Part shown: positions 38,201 to 43,566 of the stretch, in pieces | How positions within the stretch are numbered: position 1 is the stretch's first letter | How the letters are laid out: each line of letters opens with the position of its first letter | Assembly: GCA_016801845.1 (NCBI GenBank) | Contig: CM028931.1 | Location: forward strand, 6,469,563-6,533,562 | Source: Polydactylus sextarius | Lineage: Eukaryota; Chordata; Actinopteri; Polynemidae | DNA length: 64,000 nucleotides | Direction of reading: 5' to 3' | Notes under the pieces: model-generated | Told to the model about the DNA's origin: nothing | Databases searched by the model: none | The model's input: the letters and a program-made list of their open reading frames with translations, nothing else | Position numbers and translations under genes: made by a program

Positions 38201-40117
38201 ATTTTAATAATATTTTTGTGGTTTATCTATTATCTAATTAAATAATAATCTAATTTCTATTTTTAAAATGCTCTATTAAATAATAGATAAAAGAGACAAT
38301 AGATCTTTGTGTGTGTTCTTAAGTAGTTTTTAAAAAAATGAAATAAGAACTGGCCACAATTGGTATTGGCAGGTCAAACTCCACGAAACCAGAAAATTTT
38401 ACTTTTAACATGACCTACAAACTGTACAGTTCTTTAGAATCTTTTAAGGGAAAATGAATGAAAATGAAAGTGGAGTGGAGTAAAGGCCGTCACTAATGAA
38501 AAGACAAGAAGAAAACTGATCAAGAGGCTGAGGCTGCCAAAAAGCTGATGGCAACATTGAAGGAGCTGCAGGAATTTCTGACATGTCCTGGTTGTGTCCT
38601 ACATGTGACAACAAGGGTGGCAAGATGGAGACTTTTCTAAGCAAGAAAAACATCCACGTCCAGTTCCATTTAGTAAAAACATACATCAAGGCTCCAAACG
38701 CATGTGGCAAAATGTATTAAGATCTCATGAGTCTAATGATAGTTGAACTGTTTGGTTATAATAATGATAATTAAAAACAAGAGACACTATAGCCACAGTG
38801 AATCACTGGGTTGTTTCCCTTCAGTTGGAAGTCGAGATTTAATAAAAGATTTCTGAGTTCATGACCTGTTTAAATGTCTTTAGTTTAACATCTGAGCTTG
38901 GTGCGGACAGTGGTAGATGGGGCAAGGAGAGTCAGAAAGTGTAGGTCTTCCATTCAATTTTTTATTGCTACAAAAAATCTAGAATAAGATGGGCTGTCCA
39001 GTTGTAAGTTGTAAGACCTTCTGTATGAATCTTAGATACATACAAAGACAACAGTCCTGAAAACAATAATTCAATTCATTTATTGAGTTATTATTTAAAT
39101 AGCGCCAGATCATAAAAACATTTATCTCGAGGCACTTTACATAGAGAAGCCCAGCATTTCCACAATGAGCAAGTGACAATGGAGAGGAAAAACTCCCTTT
39201 TAACAGGAAGAAACCTCCAGCAGAACCAGATTTAGAGTGGACGGTCACCTGCCTCGACCGGCTTGGGTGAAATGAAAACAGAGGAAAGAGAAAGACAGAG
39301 GAAAGGGAGGGGAGAAGGACGGGGGAGAAAGACAAGAGGGTGAACAGGAAGAAACAGTAAAGACTACATATTTACAAGTAGTTGTTAGAGCAAAATTATC
39401 ATTACCATTACAACAATAATAATAATGATGTCATCATCAGTAGTGAAGAATCTGGATCCAACTGCTCTGAAGTCAAAGCTACATGAAAAAGAGAATGGGG
39501 GTGGGGGGGAAACAACTGCAAGAGAGAGCAGATGAGTGTTAACAATATGTAATACATTGATACAAAGACATGAAATGTGAAGGAGAAACAGAGACAAGAG
39601 GAGTGAGGGACAGAGAGAAGAGGTGCAATGTATTGTCAGAGTTCCCCGGCAGTCTAATCCTATAGCAGCTTAACTAAAGGATGGTTCAGACGGGTCCATG
39701 TCCCACCTGGACCATCCTTAAATATAGGCTTTATCATAAAGGAAAGTTTTTAGTCTAACCTTAAATGTAGAAAGGGTGTCTGCCTCCCGAAGGCACTCCC
39801 TGGTATCTCTGTTATCTCCCTTATTAACCCAACTTCCTGTGATTCTCTCCAGAAACCTGGGTTATTTCGCGAAGCAGCACAGTCCGTCTGCAGTCATACT
39901 GAACCTGTGGGAGGCTCGTCACCAGGACTCTGCTGACCTCAACTCTCTAGCAAGCGCTCTGGAGGAGATTAGTAAAATCCACTCCACAAGTTCCCCGAAG
40001 GACCAGGACCAGGTGGAGAGTGACTTCAATCACATAGAGGTGGGCGTTCTGTGTGGAACAGACAAACTGACGAGCGAGACCACAGAGGACTGTGTTCCTG
40101 AGTACACAGGCCGATGA
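1676..40117 (+). CDS. unc5d: UNC5-family netrin receptor, best match UNC5D (5'-partial, 15 exons)
   Basis: Type I membrane receptor that reads netrin and FLRT guidance cues and acts as a dependence receptor through a cytoplasmic death domain (family knowledge). Visible exons: 1676-1819, 3179-3282, 10152-10332, 11041-11208, 12995-13159, 14791-14823, 17240-17422, 21631-21993, 24818-24902, 29044-29215, 31792-32019, 35182-35331, 36430-36594, 37194-37363, 39853-40117. They total 2576 nt; after two bases completing an upstream codon they give 857 codons and a stop, all junctions in phase with GT-AG ends. Domain order: end of Ig1, Ig2, TSP1, TSP1, TM, ZU5, UPA, death domain. UNC5D is preferred over UNC5A/B/C because of motifs such as VREVMINVSRQQVEDFHG, NIDTRADHNLII, YGVDVIDSSALTG and SDIKVKVQSSFMVSLGV-like residues in exon 8. 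The start codon and signal peptide lie upstream of the window. Whether this is one of two teleost unc5d paralogues cannot be told here. Confidence 0.93.
1820..3178 (+). other. unc5d: unc5d intron
   Basis: Apart from the inverted-repeat element at 2101-2725, which contains a CTT/TTC microsatellite near 2220-2243, I see nothing recognisable. Confidence 0.8.
2101..2725. mobile_element. non-autonomous DNA transposon with TACCGTATTGAC ends
   Basis: The left end (2101, TACCGTATTGACA..AATATAAGAC) is matched inverted at the right end (TCTTATATTC..GTCAATACGGTA at 2725). Length 625 bp with no transposase ORF. The outermost TA could be a TA target duplication. A second, more diverged copy lies at 41413-42257; both share the internal run with ACAGGTCATGTGCTCG and CCAAAAATGGG. 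I cannot assign the superfamily. Confidence 0.75.
3179..3282 (+). CDS. unc5d: unc5d exon: Ig1-Ig2 linker and start of Ig2
   Basis: Acceptor CTGTACAG, donor GTAAGT. Reads YLRKNFEQDPQGKEVPI and then VLHCRPPEGVP, the conserved UNC5 linker and first Ig2 cysteine. It ends in phase 0 with a GGG (Gly) codon where I recall Glu in mammalian UNC5 proteins (VPxAEVEW). Confidence 0.93.
5180..5702. mobile_element. non-autonomous DNA transposon with CTGGGGCCTCATGTACTAA ends
   Basis: A perfect 19-bp inverted repeat marks both ends (CTGGGGCCTCATGTACTAA at 5180-5198 and its complement ending at 5702). Length 523 bp, no transposase; the two ORFs across it are incidental. The interior has several CGTACG/GTACGT motifs. 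I could not find a convincing target-site duplication, so the superfamily is open. Confidence 0.8.
6205..6440. repeat. dispersed repeat, short copy
   Basis: Two modules match a longer copy at 8993-9690: one around TTATGGTTCTGGTGCTTTC and CAGATGTTT, and one around GTGAAATTAACAGCCAAACT and CCAAGATGACTCCTCTTG. Here the modules are close together, separated by a T run, as if an internal segment had been lost. A further fragment near 9695-9830 repeats the first module in another order. Confidence 0.65.
7560..7820. promoter_or_regulatory. candidate intronic enhancer with POU octamers
   Basis: Contains perfect octamer sites ATTTGCAT (7612-7619) and ATGCAAAT (7722-7729), a related TTTGCATG near 7588, and a cluster of TAATT homeodomain cores at about 7770-7815. 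The segment is free of recognisable repeats, unlike its surroundings. Enhancer function is inference; conservation was not tested. Confidence 0.3.
8400..8860. repeat. teleost GGGGCGCTACAG-type interspersed repeat
   Basis: A CCATCCATCCATCC start is followed by three related subunits, each with GGGGGCGCTACAG, GGGGCGCTACAGG or GGGGGAGCTGCAG and a stretch like CATGAAACTTGGCATATAC. This organisation is common in teleost genomes, probably LINE-related 3' sequence. The ORFs inside are incidental. Confidence 0.6.
8993..9830. repeat. dispersed repeat, long copy
   Basis: Shares with 6205-6440 the GGTTCTGGTGCTTTC module (8999 onwards) and the GTGAAATTAACAGCCAAACT module (9597 onwards), here separated by about 450 bp. 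A third fragment (about 9695-9830) repeats CAGATATGAGGAGGT and GCAGAGCAGATGTTTGAACT in permuted order. No coding capacity. Confidence 0.6.
10152..10332 (+). CDS. unc5d: unc5d exon: Ig domain 2
   Basis: Acceptor CATACAG, donor GTATGC. Reads VEWLKNEELVSSL, NIDTRADHNLII, then ARLSDSGNYTCLASNIVAK, the classical Ig DxGxYxC signature. NYT is a potential N-glycosylation sequon. The exon ends after one base of the Val codon that opens the TSP1 module (VNGGW). The closest family match for the NIDTRADHNLII run is UNC5D. Confidence 0.95.
10333..11040 (+). other. unc5d: unc5d intron
   Basis: Unique-looking sequence without recognisable repeats. A CTTCTTCTTCTTC tract serves as the pyrimidine region before the TSP1-1 acceptor. 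Confidence 0.75.
11041..11208 (+). CDS. unc5d: unc5d exon: thrombospondin type-1 repeat 1
   Basis: Acceptor CCCTCTAG. Reads NGGWSLWTEWSPC, CGRGIQKRTRTC and NPAPLNGGAFCEG. WSLWTEW fits the C-mannosylation WxxW pattern. The CNVPCG site lacks the Ser/Thr needed for TSP1 O-fucosylation. The donor is the less common GTCAGT, leaving one base (A), so the junction codon is Ile before DGGW. Confidence 0.94.
11209..12994 (+). other. unc5d: unc5d intron
   Basis: Contains a (TTTG)n run near 12200-12220 and, at about 12400-12720, the first copy of a dispersed repeat that recurs at 14104-14415 and 16735-16943. Otherwise nothing recognised. Confidence 0.75.
12400..12720. repeat. intronic repeat family, copy 1 of 3
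   Basis: Carries the family landmarks CATTATGGGTTTTGCAA, GCTGCCAAAAAC, CCAATATTTGTTAAGC and GTCTAATATTATGCACCAAG. The same landmarks in the same order and orientation occur at 14104-14415 and 16735-16943. No inverted ends were seen, so the repeat type is unknown. Confidence 0.75.
12995..13159 (+). CDS. unc5d: unc5d exon: thrombospondin type-1 repeat 2
   Basis: Acceptor GCTGTAG, donor GTAAGG. Reads DGGWDEWSEWSLC, then SSQCERQRSRECN and ENCTDHLC. Six cysteines as in a TSP1 repeat, WxxW mannosylation pattern, and NCT as a potential N-glycan sequon. It ends in phase 1, so the next 33-nt exon may be included or skipped without changing frame. Confidence 0.93.
13620..14420. repeat. duplicated block, copy A
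   Basis: An upstream module (GCAATCAATTA, GGAAAAGTAATACAAACAAG, GGTTTCTCTCACAAA, GCATACTGAGTGGTTGCCTC) is followed by the GGGTTTTGCAACTGCTGCC module. The same two modules in the same order recur at 16090-16945, about 2.45 kb away. Copy A lacks about 130 bp present in the first module of copy B. Confidence 0.8.
14470..14607. mobile_element. hAT-like MITE, partial
   Basis: Shares TTTAATTAACTGAG, GACAGTTGATTGGTCAAAC and the right end AATAGTTTGGACATACCTG with the elements at 44751-44962 and 53780-53964. The left inverted repeat is missing before TTATTCCAACC. Confidence 0.65.
14715..14769 (+). promoter_or_regulatory. YCAY cluster upstream of the 33-nt unc5d exon
   Basis: Six YCAY motifs (14715, 14720, 14730, 14741, 14745, 14766) lie within 55 nt, ending 21 nt before the exon. 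NOVA proteins bind clustered YCAY, and clusters upstream of an exon generally favour skipping. A regulatory role here is inferred. Confidence 0.4.
14791..14823 (+). CDS. unc5d: unc5d 33-nt juxtamembrane exon (probably alternative)
   Basis: Acceptor CTTTGCAG after a 20-nt CT tract and donor GTGAGT. Phase 1 at both ends, adding NRKLQHDVKPQ between TSP1-2 and the membrane helix. This resembles the mammalian UNC5D segment around DKKPLHEIKPQ (from memory). In UNC5B the exon at this place is 33 nt and its skipping is controlled by NOVA2 in endothelium. Six YCAY motifs lie at 14715-14769 just upstream. Inclusion in this species is inferred. Confidence 0.85.
14824..17239 (+). other. unc5d: unc5d intron
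   Basis: Holds the second copy of the duplicated block (16090-16945) and a short direct repeat (AAAGCTGCCTTCATGACTTT at about 15860 and 16943). Poly-A runs occur at 14930 and 15918. Nothing coding. Confidence 0.75.
16090..16945. repeat. duplicated block, copy B
   Basis: Repeats both modules of 13620-14420 in the same order and strand. Extra sequence near 16250-16370 is absent from copy A. The GTTAAAGCTGCCTTCATG stretch just after it also matches 15858-15905, so the duplication probably involved neighbouring sequence. Confidence 0.8.
17240..17422 (+). CDS. unc5d: unc5d exon: transmembrane helix and juxtamembrane tail
   Basis: Acceptor TGTTTTCAG, donor GTAAGA. SMDGSNDVALYSGLG leads into a hydrophobic stretch from about 17265 to 17330, stopped by YRKNH. 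Then come YGVDVIDSSALTG and FQSFNFKTTRQG. DVID (17359-17370) fits the DxxD caspase site placed just inside the membrane in UNC5 dependence receptors. One Gly of the usual GGF is missing. Confidence 0.95.
17423..21630 (+). other. unc5d: unc5d intron with LINE remnant
   Basis: Contains the reverse-transcriptase pseudogene at about 19190-20095. The flanks (17.4-19.1 and 20.3-21.6 kb) show only poly-A/T runs and no clear gene; 20640-21130 has higher GC but no supported exon. Confidence 0.75.
19190..20095 (+). pseudogene. truncated non-LTR retrotransposon (LINE) reverse transcriptase
   Basis: Reads in two frames. The first has NPRKAAGPDGIPG, a typical LINE RT opening, and LNDYRPFALMSVVMK. After a frameshift near 19545 the second has VRMLFVDYSSAFNTIIP, TGSPQGCVLSPLLYALY and the catalytic KYADDTTVV (YADD at 19891-19902), then WCSENNLSLNVLKTKELIMDF-type residues. 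The style is that of the CR1/L2/Rex1-like LINEs common in fish. The endonuclease domain and the 3' tail are missing, and the fragment stops at NGQRMERV followed by TATTC repeats. It is inactive. Confidence 0.9.
21631..21993 (+). CDS. unc5d: unc5d exon: cytoplasmic linker and start of ZU5
   Basis: Acceptor GGTGTAG, donor GTGAGC; the longest internal exon (363 nt). Reads GNPLLFNSSMQPDLTVGRTY, then DIKVKVQSSFMVSLGV, a variable linker, and TRGVFGHSGGRLVVLNTG, which opens the ZU5 domain. The linker is shorter and more divergent than in mammals as I recall them. The antisense reading frames here are shadows. Confidence 0.95.
22098..22200 (-). repeat. LINE 3' tail with (GATA)n
   Basis: (GATA)n at 22098-22137 is followed by ACTTTATTGATCCC and GGGAAATTGACG. 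Read on the minus strand, this is the typical end of fish CR1/L2-type LINEs, GGGATCAATAAAGT followed by (ATCT)n. The coding part is absent. Confidence 0.75.
22640..22860. repeat. teleost interspersed repeat fragment
   Basis: Landmarks CACAATCCAAACACATGCAA, TGTCTCTATATGTCA, CCCTGTGATAGACTG and GTCAGCTGGGATTGGC match a repeat very frequent in fish genomes. A shorter piece with GTCTCTATATGTCAGACCTG and CAGCTGGAATAGGC lies at 3755-3845, and a related start (CATCCATCGAG..) at 35620-35790. Confidence 0.6.
23305..24210. repeat. long interspersed repeat, copy 1
   Basis: Starts TCAATTCAATTTATTT, ATATAGTGCCAGGTCATAA, then GGCACTTTACATAGAGAA, GAGAGGAAAAACTCCC and GAAACCTCCAGCAGAACCAG. It continues through purine-rich sequence to CAGTCTAATCCTATAGCAGC and GGATGGTTCAG. 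A second copy in the same orientation occupies about 39068-39790. No intact ORF. Widely seen in teleosts; type unknown to me. Confidence 0.8.
24818..24902 (+). CDS. unc5d: unc5d exon: ZU5 domain, first beta strands
   Basis: Acceptor TTTTCCAG, donor GTGAGG. Reads VSLLVPHGAVAEDM and REMYMMINQGES. The SLLxPxGA motif is the hallmark of ZU5. It enters in phase 1 and ends in phase 2. Confidence 0.94.
25501..25770. repeat. inverted repeat with about 110-bp arms
   Basis: The left arm (25501-25612) and right arm (25662-25770) are imperfect reverse complements. Both carry ATCAGAAATATTTTATTGAT, and the outer ends read AGCTACAGTTGTCTG and CAGACAACCCCAGCT. The loop is about 50 nt. TTTTATTGATCTTGAGKGAAA resembles the end motif of fish LINE tails, so it may be two tails head to head or a fold-back element. 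Confidence 0.75.
26087..26276. repeat. TA and CTA microsatellites
   Basis: (TA)n spans 26087-26128 and (ACT)n spans 26221-26276 with one interruption (CTATGGCTACT). Both lie in an unc5d intron. Confidence 0.9.
28170..28851. mobile_element. palindromic DNA element with TTAA flanks, copy 1
   Basis: The ends AGGAGAACTTTGGTGCAAAA and GTTCTCCT belong to inverted arms of roughly 190 bp. Both arms contain AACATGATAACGAGTTGTTA-like and GCAAGTGATTGGGGCA-like sequence. TTAA flanks both ends (28166-28169 and 28852-28855), although TA plus a longer inverted repeat fits equally. No transposase ORF. Related copies: 47236-47650 (opposite orientation) and 62675-63215. Confidence 0.85.
29044..29215 (+). CDS. 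unc5d: unc5d exon: ZU5 domain, second half
   Basis: The acceptor TAG follows a GT-rich tract rather than a good pyrimidine tract; donor GTGAGA. Reads LDGCEILLGPEVMYGPPG, then CPVAMTVAHCAEVNAKTWN and KRKTQDGKWE. CGPPG-type and HCA motifs are characteristic of UNC5 ZU5 domains; here MYGPPG replaces the usual CGPPG. Confidence 0.94.
30845..31050 (+). repeat. tRNA-SINE-like tail fragment
   Basis: Landmarks CTTGGGCAACTACTGAACCC, CAAATTGCCCCTGATGG and AAAGTGCTTTGAGTGATCAT match the body of a common teleost SINE type. The tRNA-like head with A and B boxes was not found. Confidence 0.55.
31681..31774. repeat. interstitial telomere-type (CCCTAA)n
   Basis: CCCTAACCCTAACCCTAC occurs at 31681-31698, with ACCCAACCCTAA and CAACCCTAACCCTAACCCT at 31741-31774. 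The array is short and interrupted, so it is interstitial and not a chromosome end. It ends 17 nt before the acceptor AG of the exon at 31792 and overlaps the branch-point/pyrimidine region. Confidence 0.85.
31792..32019 (+). CDS. unc5d: unc5d exon: UPA domain, first half
   Basis: Acceptor ATTATTGCAG-type (TTATTGCAG), donor GTGGGG. Reads EVASVEEESTSCYCLMDS, LLLDQPGLYALVGKPLTQ, AVKRLKLAVFG and LRVYCVDDTPHAFQ. Phase 0 at both ends. The intron just before it carries telomere-type CCCTAA repeats up to 18 bases from the acceptor. Confidence 0.95.
32020..35181 (+). other. unc5d: unc5d intron
   Basis: Mostly unique-looking. Contains a T run (32495-32517), a repeat scrap with CAAGTTTTATTGTTTGCAATG (about 33988-34100), and no supported exon. 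The ORFs at 33015-33866 are chance frames. Confidence 0.7.
35182..35331 (+). CDS. unc5d: unc5d exon: UPA domain, second half
   Basis: Acceptor CTCCTCCAG, donor GTAACA, 150 nt, phase 0. Reads GVMAVEKTGGGQLLEEPK, FSLQVSIQDVPQFLW and SIKPFTTCQ. GGQLLEEPK and the DVPxFLW helix are shared by all UNC5 UPA domains. Its first codon is Gly where I recall Glu in relatives. Confidence 0.95.
35332..37193 (+). other. unc5d: two unc5d introns around the UPA exon 36430-36594
   Basis: The first (35332-36429) has a teleost repeat start (CCATCAATCCATCGAGACTT, GGAGCCAATCC) at about 35620-35790 and a C-rich unique stretch near 35850-36000. The second (36595-37193) contains an AACCTG hexamer run (37139-37168) just before the acceptor. 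Confidence 0.7.
36430..36594 (+). CDS. unc5d: unc5d exon: end of UPA domain
   Basis: Acceptor CCACCTCAG, donor GTGAGC, 165 nt, phase 0. Reads EFSFHQVWCSNQQPLHCAF, LERYSPATVQLSCKI and RQVKGHEQILQVYTS. LHCxFxLER and QLSCKI are conserved among UNC5 proteins. Confidence 0.95.
37194..37363 (+). CDS. unc5d: unc5d exon: start of death domain
   Basis: Acceptor CCTCCAG; donor GTCAGT, the second use of this weaker donor in the gene. Reads AEKESVPFFMQTDC, then TGPRAFKIPLSIRQRICATF and KDWQLLAQKLHLDR. FKIPxxIRQ and DWxxLAxKL are signature residues of the UNC5 death domain. Confidence 0.95.
37364..39852 (+). other. unc5d: last unc5d intron
   Basis: AT-rich to 39.0 kb, then filled to within about 60 bp of the final exon by the second copy of the long interspersed repeat (39068-39790). 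Confidence 0.75.
39068..39790. repeat. long interspersed repeat, copy 2
   Basis: Same order of landmarks as 23305-24210: ATAGCGCCAGATCATAA, GGCACTTTACATAGAGAA, GAGGAAAAACTCCC, GAAACCTCCAGCAGAACC, CAGTCTAATCCTATAGCAGC, TTTTAGTCTAACCTTAAA, GGTGTCTGCCTCCCG. It stops about 62 bp before the terminal unc5d exon; a Met-initiated frame starting inside it at 39776 runs into the exon but is not the real start. Confidence 0.85.
39853..40117 (+). CDS. unc5d: unc5d terminal coding exon: end of death domain and C-tail
   Basis: Acceptor TCTCTCCAG. Reads NLGYFAKQHSPSAVILNLWE, then ARHQDSADLNSLASALEEI, the end of the death domain, and a tail containing ESDFNH and closing with VPEYTGR before TGA. The tail after ESDFN runs 28 residues, longer than my recollection of mammalian UNC5D. 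A possible donor (GAG|GTGGGC at 40040) inside the tail leaves room for another 3' splice form. Confidence 0.9.
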
Positions 40118-41400
40118 GGAGACGCAGCAAAACCGAACAAGACGACTGTGTACGTGCAGCCTTGGAGTACACACCGTTGCAGCAATCCATCTGGAAGTTA
40201 TAAGGTCGTCCATGAGTAGATGGTGGAAGTAGCCGACATGCAGAACACTCACAGCAGGTGGAGATGACCCTCCACCACCCACCGACACCCACGCACCTTT
40301 ACCTTAGAACAGAATGTTGTATTCATTCCAGCTTGTGTGTGTGATTTTCTGTCTATTATTCAGTGAATGTGTTGAGCAGAGATGGGCTCCTTTGCCCCCT
40401 CACCCTCCATGTCTGACCTCACCATCTCCCCTCCTGCCTTTCCCAGTCGGCATATTTGCATAGATAGAATTCTTGTATGCAAATAAGGTGATCATCATTT
40501 TAGAGTCTCTTGTTTTAATCAGTTTTTTTTTCAGAGTGGATGAGGACTCAGAAGCTACTTTTAGTCAATGGAAAGCTGCTGATCGTTGTGATGTTGTGAT
40601 TGTGACTTTTGAAAGCCAAGTATCTTAAAATTCACTCACACGAAAGACGCTTTAAATTCATTTCATTGCCTGAAAAGAAATGTATCCTACAGGAAATTTG
40701 GCATTTTCTTCTTGTTTAACATGATTGTGTAACACAAATATCAGCCCTGGCTTAACCTTGATGGACAGCTCAGTGAAGATGGTGACATCCTGTTTGTGGC
40801 TACGGAAAATAACGCAGTGTGGTTGTTGGGTAATGTGGCAGAGTTAGATTTCTTACCGTGATGTTACAGTTCGTCATGGTTTCCTGCATCCAGAGACAGA
40901 GAGACAGACAGACAGACAGGAAGCTGGAAAACATCACTTCCTGGTGGTACAGGCAGCGTATCCACAGGCCTTATCAGCCGATCCCCAGCATTAACGTTCA
41001 GTGCATAGACCTCATATCAGGCCATGACACCCCCACCCCCATACCACTGCCAATTCATGGCTACGAGGTCATGTGCACATCAACTAGGAGCAACGTAACA
41101 GACAAATGTTGGTGTTGATGGTGACCGTTTAATTGAGATAAGAGAAAGATATTCTCAGTTTTAATACAAACAATACAAGTCTGCTCCTCTGTCTGAAGCG
41201 TTTGCTGCTGGGATGTCAGTTCTATCTCAGCTCTTCAATGTTACTGATTGACGTGGAAAGAAAGTGTTGCTGAGAAAACTCCGCAAACTGGATATTCAGC
41301 AACGCTCAACTCAACTTTAACAACTTTAACTTTGAATCTCAATACCCACATGAAACACGTAGACACGGCGGAGTCAGGTGTAACTCTAAGACTGAATGTA
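40118..41400 (+). other. unc5d: probable unc5d 3' UTR and downstream sequence
   Basis: Follows the stop codon. I found no AATAAA or ATTAAA in the first 1.2 kb, so the polyadenylation site is either non-canonical or further downstream. An inverted octamer pair sits at 40453-40485. Confidence 0.5.
40453..40485. promoter_or_regulatory. inverted octamer hairpin in unc5d 3' region
   Basis: TATTTGCATA (40453-40462) and TATGCAAATA (40476-40485) are perfect reverse complements, 13 nt apart. As DNA they are two POU octamers; as RNA they would form a 10-bp stem. Function unknown. Confidence 0.4.
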
Positions 41401-41412
41401 CTTTTAACAAAA

Positions 41413-42257
41413 TACCGTCTTGACCCGAATATAAGACGTTCTTTTTTCTTTAGAAAAAATTCTAAAAAAGACGGGTCTAGTCATATTTTGGGGTCTAGAG
41501 ACCTGGGGGTCTAAACTAATATATATATATATAGAGAGAGAGACGTGGCGCCATCAAACAGGTCTGGCACCGTGTAGGTCCTAGAGTTCGCGGTTCGGTT
41601 CGGTACTTACAGCGTCACAGTTCGATATTTTTTCAATACAAAAAAAATGTCCATGTTTTCCAATTTCCATTTCCATTTCGAGAAATTTCCATGCCTTTTT
41701 TTTTTTTTTTTACTTGTAGTTCATTGAAATCACCGACATTTGGTTCAACTTTGTTTTGTTTGTTTCAACAAAATGATGACAGGGTTCCACATATAAAGAT
41801 CAATGTGTGGCGGCCTCCACAGAATCAACACTGGCTGCTACAAATTATTGAACTCATATTTTCCAACACTAAACACAATGTTAAAACAAATGGAAGGTTC
41901 TGTTCTCTCGCTCACACACATACACACACACACACGTCTGCAGCATATAGTTTATGAAGCGACCACATAGAAGACATTCGTTGAAGTCTGTCCGTCCCGT
42001 CCCGTCTTGTCCCGTCCCACAAGCCCCCATCTAGACTAGCTTCCCTGCTTGTGCTCTCCTCCATTCCTGTCTCTCTATGCTGTCTCTATCATTAAAGGCA
42101 AAAATCCCCAACAAATAATGATACAAACGAAACAAAACAGAAACCCCACTCTGTAATAATGCATGCTTGCTACTACAGGTCATGTGCTCGTTCACCGATT
42201 TTTCCAAAAATGGGTCTTGAAAGAGAGGGGTCGTCTTATATTCAGGGTCAATATGAT
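41413..42257. mobile_element. non-autonomous DNA transposon, second copy of the 2101-2725 family
   Basis: The left end TACCGTCTTGACCCGAATAT and right-end GTCTTATATTCAGGGTCAAT match 2101-2725, with a decayed terminal repeat on the right. The interior holds TA/GA and CA microsatellites and a GTCCC run (about 41988-42020). It shares CTACAGGTCATGTGCTCG with the first copy. Confidence 0.7.
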
Positions 42258-42821
42258 GCAACAAACTGAAACAAGTTCATGAAGACAGTCTTATATACTT
42301 AAGTGCTGGAAGGCAACTGGACTTCTTTTCGGTTTCTTGAAGACGTCGCAGGTATCCCCTCATGGGTGTAGACCTCGTTAGGGCCACATATTACCTGCGA
42401 CTCAACCAACCAGTTTGAAGTCTTTCAGATGAGGTGACCTGGATGACTGAGAACCTACACAGACACAGTCTTATATTCTTTCCATAATATGACAATGACA
42501 CTTGTGGCAGCCGTTACTGTGTGGTAGTACTACCCAGAGTCAAGGGTTTTGATGATAAATGTCTGTAAACACTGTGGTTTCGAGGTTTTGAACATTTCTC
42601 ACGTTTACCTAAGAAACAAGATGTTGGATTTGTGACATTCTGTCTGATACAATGATACAACGACAAAATCAGAGACCACAGAACTGGTTTATATTACTAA
42701 AGCTGAGAACAAACATTTCTCATCACTTGCTGTCAGTGAAGTCAGTTCTCTTCTAATTTGACATCTGTTGCCTGTTTAGACGAGAGTTAAATGTCAAACG
42801 TCGAATATGTATGACGGCGTA

Positions 42822-43566
42822 TTAGGGCCATGTAGAAATATTTTTTTTCCGATGAGAGGGTTGAGCGTGTTGTGGGATGGTGGGGAGAAAAAAAAGTCAC
42901 AAATTTACGAGAAATAAACTCGGATATTTGTGACATTATAGTCGCGAATTTGCGAGTTTATTTCTTGCTAATTTGCGAGATTTTTTTCCCGCAAATTTGC
43001 AACTTTACGATGTCACAAACATTTAAGTTTATTTCTCGCAAATTTGTGAGTTTTTTTTTTTTTTTTCCCACAAATTTGCATCTTTATGATGTAACAAGTA
43101 TTAAGTTTATTTCTCGCAAATTTGTGAGTTTTTTTTTCCTCGCAAATTTGCGAGTTATTTTCTTGCAAAATTTGCAGCTTTATAATGTTACAAATATGTA
43201 TATGTCCCATCACAGCTTGTTATTTTTTTCATAGTATTTTTAATGATTGCAGTAGATAATAGCTTCCGCAAAAAAATAGTCCCCTAACTGACAGATCGAA
43301 CTTTATTTAAGGCAACGTTGAACTGGACGGACAAGTAAATATTTGTTGCTAAGCACTGTATCAGCTGATCTGTTGGCAGCCTGTTACAGCTAATCTGTAA
43401 AATGTCAGGTCTGCGCAAAAAAAAAAAAAAAAAAAAAAAATGGAGTAATTTATAATGCTACAAATATCCAAGTTTATTTCTCGTAAAGTGACTTTCTTTT
43501 CTCGGAATATTACGCCCCCTTTCTTCAGAAAAAAAAAAAAAAAAAACAATTTGCACATAGCCCTGA
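42822..43566. mobile_element. inverted-repeat element carrying a TTTATTTCTCGCAAATTTG array
   Basis: The ends TTAGGGCCATGT (42822) and ACATAGCCCTGA (43566) are inverted and flanked by TA. Inside are three to four tandem degenerate units with AAGTTTATTTCTCGCAAATT, T runs and ATGTNACAA. A diverged remnant of the unit near 43450-43490 is followed by CTCGTAAAGTGAC. No transposase. The 120-aa frame across the array is a by-product of the repeats. Confidence 0.75.

Noticed and set aside
39776..40117. ATG-initiated 113-residue ORF as a separate small gene
   Set aside because: From 39853 onward it is the last unc5d exon; the leading residues come from the end of an interspersed repeat upstream of the acceptor.
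42872..43234. 120-residue Phe-rich ORF with repeats
   Set aside because: It comes from the tandem CGCAAATTTG array inside the inverted-repeat element.
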